This document shows, in pieces, positions 1 through 7,000 of a DNA stretch of 8,196 bases (the stretch's first letter is position 1; each line of letters opens with the position of its first letter). The translations under genes and the position numbers were made by a program. Source of the DNA: Phycisphaerae bacterium (GTDB lineage: Bacteria > Planctomycetota > Phycisphaerae > UBA1845); assembly GCA_029260155.1 (NCBI GenBank), contig JAJDDU010000257.1:1-8196 (forward strand), given 5' to 3'. Below the pieces are notes generated by a model, which was not told the DNA's origin, ran no database searches, and saw only the letters and a list, made by a program, of their open reading frames with translations.

Positions 1-2469
1 GGGGTCGATGAGAATCTCGAAGAGGTCATCCCCGACGGGGATCATATCCTCATAGTTGACAATGTTGGATTGGCCACCTACCGGCGCAACGCCGTCCTCG
101 GTGCCACAGAAGACTCCGAAATAGACGTATCGATCGTCGCACATGACCAAACATCGCGTAACGGGTGCATCCTCGATCGCGGTGGCAGAGCGTCCGGCGA
201 TGGGCACGAAATCGGCTGCGACGTTTCCCTCGCCGATCGGCCAATCGGACAAGTCGCCGTCAATTGCAACGCGGCCTGGGGGACGAAGTGCCGCAATGTA
301 GCACACCCGCGCCGCCGTCTTGTGGATCTCCCCGTTGCTGCCCTCGAATACGATGTCGAGCGACGCGATCCCGTTCGCGTCCCAGGTCAGGCTCGTCGTT
401 TCCGCCTCTACCAACGCCTGCCCACGACCGAAGGGCGGGATCGGCGGAATCTCGCGCGCGGAGTTCACCTCATGCCACCCAATGGGAAGGTCGACGAATG
501 CAATGTGCCCGCCGACCGGAACGTGTGTTCGATTCTCAATGCTGAGCCAACACACGACGCGAACGGCGCCGGGCTGCATGGATGGTCGCACGCGCACCCC
601 CTGCACACGTACGTCCACGTTGCCGACAGCGGCCTGCAGCTCTTCCCAACCTACGGTCCCATCGAGGTGGCTAGTTGGTCCGCCGGCAGCGCCGGCGATC
701 TGTTCGAGCAGTTGATCGATCATCACCTGCCTTGCAACGTCCCACACGTGCTCGTCCTGGACCCATCCGATGTCGCGGACGTCCGCGACGTGGTGGCCAT
801 ACGCCTCGGCCAGAGCGTAGGGGCTGAGCAGATTGAGCATGCGCGTCGCGAGCAGCTCTGCCCCGCTTCCATCGAGAAGCGTGAGGTAGGCTGCGTCCTG
901 CATGCCGCTTCGCAGATGCTTGAGGCGCATCGAGGCGACGGGATGCGGCAGCCCGTATGGCGTTCCGGAATACAGAAGACCGTCCGGTGAGTCGGACGAG
1001 ACGCTCGCCTTGCCAACGAGGACGTTTTGGACACCGTAGCGCCGTGCCTGCAAGGGCAACACTCTCGCAAACGTGGGGTTGCCCGTGAGCTCTGTCGTAC
1101 CGCTGTAGGGCGGCTGATCCGCGATCATCCACACAGCTTTGGCTGTGGGCACGATTGTCGGATCGCAATACTGCGCGGGGGGCGACCACGTATCGATCCA
1201 GCCGCCGACCTCGGCTTCGGTCAAGTACTCCCAAGTTCGTGCTGGAACGTCGCGAGAGTGTGCGGTGGTCAAGGTTTGCAGTCGCCTGTCTGCCCGACGC
1301 GCCAGGCCGGCGTAGCTGCCGATCACGGCGATGGTATCCTCGCTTAATGGTCCAAGGCGCGGCACTTCCACGAACGATCGACTCAACCAACCCCGCTCTG
1401 CAAAGTGATTCGCGCAGCCCCGCAGATAGCGTGTGAGCACATGATCGATGGCGGGATCAGGCGTGCGAGGATCACCTCTCCCAAGTTGATTACGCTCGTC
1501 CAGCGGAATACGGCACCAGGCCGGCGCCCGGGCGTGCGAACGCGAGACGTTCATCAGGGGAGCCACGATGCGATCAAACTCCGACCAGTCAATACGCACG
1601 TCATTCGTCCCGTCCAATTTCGTGATCGGGTAGATGTGTGTCAGCAGGGGCGACACGCCATGCGAGCGCAACAGACGAACCGTCTCGGCCAATGCCACCG
1701 TACCGCCGTGGCTGCGAAAACGCGTCACGTCGGCCTTTGACATCACCGACACAGGGAGGGCGTCCGGAAGCGTGAACGGCAAGACGGTCAGTTGCAGCGG
1801 GATCTCCGCGAGAATCTTGCTCCCGTCAACAATGGTCACAACCGAAGTGTAGTCGCCGGGAGGCATGCCGCGCGGCACTGTCAGCTCCGCCAACAGGCAC
1901 ATCTCCTCCCCCTCGCGAAGCGTCGCGGGCAGGCCGCCGATCGGCGCATCAGCCGGCACGACAACGTCGAAAATACGCGACGGTCTCTCGGCGGAATCCA
2001 CCATTCGCACGTGCCAGCCAGGCCAGCGATCAACGACGATGGGATGTACCCTAAACCTCTGAAACTCCGCGGGCATGGTAACGTCGTCGCCCATGCGCAG
2101 GCGAGCGAGCCACAGGTCCAAACCGCGCACACTGCCTCGCCGTCCGCGAAGACGAAGTTCGAGACTGGCCGTCTCGCCGACCGCAGCGCTGAGAATCACA
2201 CGATTGGTGACAAAGTCCAACCCACGCGAATCGGGGCTGACCTGGATTTCGGCTCCGTTTGGAGCCTGCAGGGAAAGGAATCCGCCGGAGTCGACCGAGA
2301 CAGTGGCTTCGGTTCTGCTTTTGACGTGGCAACCCCCCACGCACAGCGCGAGCAGCAAACATCCGCGAATCAGAAAATGCGAGCTACTTTTGGGACAGGG
2401 CCAATCCGCGCACCCCGTGAGGCCGGCACACCGGGACGCCGGACACTGGGCTGACGCGTTACAGTGCAC
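1..2469 (-). CDS. GH123-like DUF4091 lipoprotein with CBM9-type domain (3' end cut by window edge)
   Basis: The frame is open on the minus strand from the end of the upstream gene to position 1, with no stop, so the C-terminus lies outside the window. A lipoprotein signal (CLLLALCVGGC, lipid Cys codon at 2329-2331) is followed by beta-rich sequence. Next come landmarks of the GH123/DUF4091 fold: FDVVVPADAP (about 1966), PPGDYTSVVTI (about 1863-1830), LTVLPFTLPDALP (about 1790-1755), IDWSEFD (about 1590), ARVLPLQARRYGV (about 1068-1030), and the C-terminal signature DGLLYSGTPYGLP then PVASMRLKHLRSGMQDAAYL (about 984-882). After a beta domain (about 660-300), VAIDGDLSDW (270-241) to DDLFEILIDP (30-1) matches CBM9-like domains. 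Likely role: an envelope lipoprotein binding or processing glycans (inference). The DEP catalytic motif is not visible; FVEVP (1374-1360) sits there. Start uncertain: GTG 2469 overlaps the previous stop (TAGTG) but gives an odd Cys-rich leader; CTG 2373 would give a normal signal peptide (MIRGCLLLALCVGGC). Confidence 0.85.
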   Translation of the reverse strand, partial: MHCNASAQCPASRCAGLTGCADWPCPKSSSHFLIRGCLLLALCVGGCHVKSRTEATVSVDSGGFLSLQAPNGAEIQVSPDSRGLDFVTNRVILSAAVGETASLELRLRGRRGSVRGLDLWLARLRMGDDVTMPAEFQRFRVHPIVVDRWPGWHVRMVDSAERPSRIFDVVVPADAPIGGLPATLREGEEMCLLAELTVPRGMPPGDYTSVVTIVDGSKILAEIPLQLTVLPFTLPDALPVSVMSKADVTRFRSHGGTVALAETVRLLRSHGVSPLLTHIYPITKLDGTNDVRIDWSEFDRIVAPLMNVSRSHARAPAWCRIPLDERNQLGRGDPRTPDPAIDHVLTRYLRGCANHFAERGWLSRSFVEVPRLGPLSEDTIAVIGSYAGLARRADRRLQTLTTAHSRDVPARTWEYLTEAEVGGWIDTWSPPAQYCDPTIVPTAKAVWMIADQPPYSGTTELTGNPTFARVLPLQARRYGVQNVLVGKASVSSDSPDGLLYSGTPYGLPHPVASMRLKHLRSGMQDAAYLTLLDGSGAELLATRMLNLLSPYALAEAYGHHVADVRDIGWVQDEHVWDVARQVMIDQLLEQIAGAAGGPTSHLDGTVGWEELQAAVGNVDVRVQGVRVRPSMQPGAVRVVCWLSIENRTHVPVGGHIAFVDLPIGWHEVNSAREIPPIPPFGRGQALVEAETTSLTWDANGIASLDIVFEGSNGEIHKTAARVCYIAALRPPGRVAIDGDLSDWPIGEGNVAADFVPIAGRSATAIEDAPVTRCLVMCDDRYVYFGVFCGTEDGVAPVGGQSNIVNYEDMIPVGDDLFEILIDP

Positions 2470-3287
2470 TACGGAGCCGGAGCGTCCGTCTCCTGCGGCT
2501 CGCTCTTGTTGTCCTGGTCCCGCTCCTCGGCAGTAGCGGCGGCCTCATCGTCAGTGACGGGGACCATGCCGTCGGGTGTGATCTTGAAACGCTGGACGAC
2601 CGGCTCTGGTGTTGCGTCGGTGGGTGCAACCGGTGCCGGCGGTAACTCGGGCTTGGGCAGCGGCTCGGCCAGCACGACCACCTGGAATACCCTGTCCAAC
2701 CCTTGCAGGCGCTGAGCCGCGTCGGTCTGGAACGGCGTCCCCTTAAACTGGGCGTCGTCGCGCAGCCGTTTCAGATACGCCTCGGCCGCCTTTCGGTGGG
2801 CCATGTTCTCATCGTCGGCAAATCGGCTTTCCTCGATGGTCGCCAGAACACCCAACGTCGAAGCGATCATGGGCATGTGCCCAGGAAACGACCGCAGCAA
2901 CTCACTGTAAGCTGCTTCAGCTCGATCCAGATACTCCGGATGAAAGCCATCAGACATGGAGAGCGACATCGCAGCTCGCCCCTTGCGAAGAAGCGCCGAC
3001 AGTTTGACTTTGTCGTCGCCGGCATCGTGGATCACGTCTTCGAGCGTGTCGAATGACGCGGCCGCTTCGTCCGGCGTGACGAAGGACAGCCCCGCGATTG
3101 AGACCATGGCATCGTCCGTGGAGCGATCACGGGATGTTTGGATGAATCGGATGGCCAGGAGGGCCAACACGACGATCGCCACGCCCGTACCCAGTTGCGT
3201 CGCGTTCTTCTTGGCCCAGTCATTGGCATCCAGCAGGAATGCCCCGAGCTCGTTTGTTTTCAGCTCGTGTCTTCGTTCGGTCTTCAT
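2469..3287 (-). CDS. Single-pass membrane protein with helical (TPR-like) repeat domain
   Basis: This 272-aa protein has a short cytoplasmic N-terminus (MKTERRHELKTNEL), one transmembrane helix at about residues 34-49 (GVAIVVLALLAIRF), and an alpha-helical domain at about 60-205. The helical part carries TPR-like features such as ALLRKGRAAMSLS and YLDRAEAAYSELLRSFPG. A Pro/Asp/Glu-rich tail (about 207-272) ends in EPQETDAPAP. The layout resembles the YfgM/TPR_21 type of membrane-anchored scaffold, and the opening residues resemble proteins annotated as tetratricopeptide-repeat proteins in planctomycetes (from memory). The domain probably faces the periplasm and mediates protein contacts; the partner is unknown. 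The ATG overlaps the stop of the upstream lipoprotein gene (ATGA at 3287-3284), which indicates translational coupling. The TAG stop (2471-2469) touches a GTG that opens the next gene's frame. Repeat-domain assignment is by appearance only. Confidence 0.85.
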   Translation of the reverse strand: MKTERRHELKTNELGAFLLDANDWAKKNATQLGTGVAIVVLALLAIRFIQTSRDRSTDDAMVSIAGLSFVTPDEAAASFDTLEDVIHDAGDDKVKLSALLRKGRAAMSLSMSDGFHPEYLDRAEAAYSELLRSFPGHMPMIASTLGVLATIEESRFADDENMAHRKAAEAYLKRLRDDAQFKGTPFQTDAAQRLQGLDRVFQVVVLAEPLPKPELPPAPVAPTDATPEPVVQRFKITPDGMVPVTDDEAAATAEERDQDNKSEPQETDAPAP

Positions 3288-3751
3288 GAACCCGTCCGTG
3301 ATGTTGGCGGTGTCTGTCCTCGCTCTTCACGCGCGATGACAACTTGGACCCGCGTTTTGGTCCTGATCGCTTTCTTTTCGTCCGTTATGGCGACGGTGCA
3401 GGACTCGTTGCCCTTCTCAAACCGCATCGAAAAATCGCCCTTGACACTCCCATCGCTTACTTTCGTCCAACGGGCTAGCGGCATCTGCTCGCGATAGAAA
3501 TTACGGACGGCGTACTTATCGGCATCGCCCGTATACACGTGCCGGAGATAAAGCCGGCTCGTTCCCGTGGATCGGTCTTCGCTGGCCTGTTCAACGAGCG
3601 AAAAACCGGCCGGGACCGGAATGTCCCGCTCAAACGGTCTCCCCCGAATCAGGCGGAATTGCTGTGTATCAGACTCCTGGCCCGCACAACCGGCCAGCAA
3701 CCCACCAGCTGCAATCACCGTAATCCATCCTGTTCGCCGCCACATTGGCAC
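3284..3751 (-). CDS. Small lipoprotein of unrecognised family
   Basis: The protein has about 155 residues, with signal peptide MPMWRRTGWITVIAAGG and lipobox LLAGC; Cys22 is the expected lipidated residue. Residue +2 is Ala, so by the Asp(+2) rule it should go to the outer membrane. The mature part is one compact alpha/beta-looking domain with RDIPVPAGFSLVEQ, a helix containing DKYAVRNFYREQMPLARW, and the strand run FSMRFEKGNESCTVAI. I do not recognise a named family. Start choice: GTG at 3751 has GGGAG (3764-3760) eight bases upstream. ATG at 3745 gives the same mature protein but with 14-base spacing. A GTG at 3820 would place about 25 extra residues before the signal peptide and looks wrong. 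It is the first gene of the three-gene operon, and its TGA overlaps the next ATG. Confidence 0.82.
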   Translation of the reverse strand: MPMWRRTGWITVIAAGGLLAGCAGQESDTQQFRLIRGRPFERDIPVPAGFSLVEQASEDRSTGTSRLYLRHVYTGDADKYAVRNFYREQMPLARWTKVSDGSVKGDFSMRFEKGNESCTVAITDEKKAIRTKTRVQVVIAREERGQTPPTSRTGS

Positions 3752-3759
3752 GACGTCAA

Positions 3760-3764
3760 CTCCC
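3760..3764 (-). promoter_or_regulatory. Shine-Dalgarno GGGAG deciding a GTG start
   Basis: On the minus strand GGGAG lies 8 bases before GTG (3751-3749) and 14 bases before the nearby ATG (3745-3743). The spacing favours the GTG as the start of the small lipoprotein gene. Confidence 0.5.
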
Positions 3765-3840
3765 GATTCGGACGACAGACATCGGCCCAACAACGCAGAC
3801 AAAGTCGTCGCAATGGGCACCCATCTCGACCGAACGGGAC

Positions 3841-3869
3841 ACCCTACGACAGAGTCCTCGCCAAGTCAA
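3841..3869 (-). promoter_or_regulatory. Candidate sigma70-type promoter of the lipoprotein-TPR-DUF4091 operon
   Basis: Minus strand: TTGACT at 3869-3864, 17-base spacer, TAGGGT at 3846-3841. The -35 is a five-of-six match and spacing is optimal; the -10 is only partial. It lies about 90 bases before the GTG of the small lipoprotein and downstream of the terminator of the preceding gene, where an independent promoter would be needed. Confidence 0.4.
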
Positions 3870-3913
3870 CGGCCGCCCGATGCAATCCACGTGAGGAAAC
3901 ACAGGAACAGGGC

Positions 3914-3960
3914 AAAAAGAAAGCTCCGGCGCGCCCTCGCGTAAAGGGCGACACCGGAGC
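3914..3960 (-). terminator. Rho-independent terminator of the Cys-rich surface protein gene
   Basis: Read on the minus strand, the hairpin runs from 3960 to 3923. The outer arms GCTCCGG (3960-3954) and CCGGAGC (3929-3923) pair, and inside them CGCCCT pairs with AGGGCG around a short TTACGCG loop. It is followed immediately by TTTCTTTTT (3922-3914). The hairpin is 40 bases past the TAA at 4001-4003, so it separates this gene from the operon to the left. Confidence 0.9.
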
Positions 3961-3983
3961 ATTGGTTTTGCGTTGGCTCTAAG

Positions 3984-4005
3984 CCAGGCTTACGCCAGGC
4001 TTACG
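3984..4005. repeat. 11-bp tandem duplication spanning the stop codon
   Basis: CCAGGCTTACG occurs twice head to tail (3984-3994 and 3995-4005). The right copy contains the TAA stop (4003-4001, minus strand) of the Cys-rich protein gene; the left copy lies just beyond it. Confidence 0.8.
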
Positions 4006-7000
4006 CCGAGGCTGTTTCACGACGACCGAACTTGATCCACAGGCCGACCACCAGCAAGGCGCTCAGCGTGATCATGCCCCACTGGGACACGGTCGGGATC
4101 TTCAGGCCCGGACAGTCATTATCAGACAGGATTGAGAAATCACCATGACAACAACCGTCGAAGTCGATCGCAGTCGTGATGGTGACGTCACCTGGGCAAT
4201 CGCCCAGCCCGTCGCAGAACTCGGGAGGATCGCAACCGTCGCAGGTCTCGTTGGCAGGACAATCGCGTCCGTCCACCGACGCGCGACACTCCGTGCTGCT
4301 CGCCTCAAAGTTGTCGAGGCAACCACCGCCACCGTTGCAGGTGTCCGGATTGTCGCAATCCGTGTCAGCACCATCGCCACAAGGGGTGCCCGCGGCGAAG
4401 TGGTTCGCATTCGTGCAGCCACCCGCGCCATCGCACGTGTCCTGATCGCTGCACTCGGTCGGGGTGGCGCCGCAAGCTGTGCCGAACGACTCGAACGCGT
4501 CGGCATCGCAGTTGCCCGCACCGTCGCAGAAGTCCGGAACATCGCATTCACCAGCATCCGCACGACACTCTACCGTGTCCGCGTCGTGGTTCGCGTCGCA
4601 GGTTCCCGCACCGTCGCAGGTGTCCTGGCCACTGCAAAGGGCCGGGCCAGCGCCACAATCCGTGCCGGACGGCTCGAAGCTGTCGGCCGGGCAGCCGCCA
4701 CCGGCAGTACCCGGACAGTTCTCCGCGACATCGCAGTCTCCAGCGTCCGCGCGACACACGGTGCTGCCGTCGTCGAACACGTCCGCAGGACATGCCTCAC
4801 CGGCGGTTCCGGTGCAGAGCTCATGCGGGTCACACATGTCACCCGAGCCGATGCGACAGAAGTCGCCGGCGTTAGCCACGACGTCCGTGGGACATGCCAC
4901 ACCGGGCGTGCCAGAGCACAGCTCATCCGGGTCACACGAGTCACCCGAGCCAGTGCGGCAGACATCACCGCTGGCAAGAACCGTGTCCCCAGGACAGTTC
5001 GGGGTGGTGCCGTCGCAGAGCTCATCCGGGTCACATGCGTCACCCGAGCCAGCGCGGCAAACCTGCGTGGCCGGCTCGATCGTGCACGTCGACGAGCAGC
5101 AGTCGCCATCGGCGGTATTGCCGTCGTCGCACGTCTCACCAATCGAGGTGTCGACGACGCCGTCGCCACATGCACACGCGATTTCAGACTGGAGCACGAG
5201 GTGGGCATCGGGGAAGCCGATGGCCCCCAGTGCGTCCCAATCCCCCAAGCCGCAAGCGGCTGCGCGAATGTAACTGTCGCCGCACTCCACCAGTCCGTTT
5301 GACGAAGGTGTGAAACCGGAGGCGTCCACCAAGTTGTCGATCTCAATGAAAACCGCTCCACCCGCAACCGCAACCGGCGATGCGAAAGTGGCCGTGATGA
5401 GCGTTCCGACATCGCCGGGCCCAACCACCGCCGTTGTGGAGCCAGCCAGCGTCGCAGTCCCAATCGAAGCCGGACAAGCTGTGTCCGTGTAGATGTTGAC
5501 GCCGACGCTGGTCCCAATGTTGGTCGCAACCTGGACGCCAAACGTGACACTTTCGATCTTCGCTCCGCCCGTGACACCCTCGGCCGCGAGATCGAAGCAT
5601 CGTCCCCACGCGGTCTGGAGGTTGGGGCATGAAACTTGGCCGGGGGAGTCGGACAGCGAGCCGCTCTGGCTGAGCGTACCGTCGCAGTCGGCGATTGTCG
5701 ACCCGCACGTGCAGCTGCAACCACCGTCGCAACCGTCAACGCAGAGGCCGATATCGGTGCCGTCGCAGTCCTCACCGGCCTGCTGAATGTCGTCACCACA
5801 GATCCACTGACAGGCAGCATCGCAGCTGACGCCGTCCGGCGGATCGCACTCTTCACTCGGCTCTACGATCGAGTTGCCGCAGACGGCCGGGGTACAGGTG
5901 ATATCCAGATCGCCGGCAATGGGTCCACCGTTCCAGCCACTCAGACGGACCGTGTAGCAGTTACCGAGCACCGCGGTGGTATCACCGAACGAACCGAACC
6001 CGCCGCCTCCGCAGCCGCTGTCATCTGCGCAAATGACCGTGTCGGCGATATCCGCCGGGCACCCGCAGCCGTCGTAAACTTGCAGGACCGTATCCGGGCC
6101 GTCACAGGTCGCGAAGGTCAAACCGCCGTCGCATGTCGAGGTGTACGTCATCCAGATGTCATCTGCGGTGTTGCTGTCGCAAATGTCGTCCGCACTGGTC
6201 GTTGCATCGGTAGTGTCGTAGGGGTTGAGCCCGTCGAACGCAATGCCGGCAGTCCCACATTCGTCGGTCGGGTTCGGCGAGCAAAGGCAGGTGGCTTCGC
6301 AACCCCAAACGCACGCACCGAGATCCGCGCCGTCACATTCCTCACCGGGGAAGTTGCCCGCGATGCCGTCACCGCAAGACCCGGCCGAAACACAGGCAAT
6401 GTTCAGGGCGTAGCCAGCCAGCATGGCGCCGCCGCCCCAACCGTTCACTTGGATGAAGTACGAATTACCGGCAGTTGTAGAAAAAGTAGCCGATGATTCG
6501 CCGGGCGGCCACCCGAGGCCGTCGTCGTCGCAAGCGATTTCCGAGGCCGCGCCTGTACAGTCGGAGTACACGGCCAACGAAGTATCGTCACCAGTGCCGC
6601 CGGTATCAGCGGTTGCCGTGCCGGTGCAAGGCGCAACGTACTCCCACCACTCATCGGGATTGACGGTGGAGCCGCATGTTGGCACAACGCCGGAATCGGT
6701 CTGGCCCGACGCGGTGTCACCCGTGTAGCTCCCGTCACCGACCGGGGAGCCGGTCGTCGCGCACAGGTCGCCCTGCGGCGGCGTGCAGGTGATTACCAGA
6801 TCACCAGCCACCGCACCGCCCCGCCAACCGCTGAGACGGACCAGGTAGTCGTTCCCGCTCGTCACGCCGACGTCGAGCGTCGACTCGAACGATCCGGAGC
6901 ACTCATCATCGGACGTACCGAGGGAGGACATCGAGCCGACCCCACAAGTCGCGGTGCCGCCATCGTATACTTCCATGACCGTGTCGGGATCAGCGGCCGA

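Noticed and set aside
70..990. Long open frame on the + strand (306 codons)
   Set aside because: It is exactly antisense and codon-aligned to the DUF4091 lipoprotein, whose minus-strand translation has recognisable domains; the + product is Arg/Asp-rich and featureless. High GC keeps it open.
671..1390. 239-codon minus-strand frame
   Set aside because: Overlaps the DUF4091 gene in another frame; Arg-rich translation without motifs, while the DUF4091 frame is continuous through this region.
3752..3820. GTG 3820 as start of the small lipoprotein
   Set aside because: It would bury the lipoprotein signal behind about 25 residues and lacks a good ribosome-binding site; GTG 3751 has GGGAG at 8 bases.
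4187..5062. CRISPR-like spacing of about 100 bp repeats
   Set aside because: The periodicity is fully explained by coding for Cys modules; there are no short identical repeats separated by unique spacers.
4145..5302. Long open frame on the + strand (385 codons)
   Set aside because: It is the antisense of the Cys-repeat region; its apparent repeats (RVTRVTRAS and similar) mirror the disintegrin-like units of the real gene.
4570..5856. 428-codon minus-strand frame inside the surface protein gene
   Set aside because: Out-of-frame shadow with Arg/Ala/Thr-rich low-complexity translation, no ribosome-binding site and no domain; the main frame carries signal peptide, domains and sorting tail.
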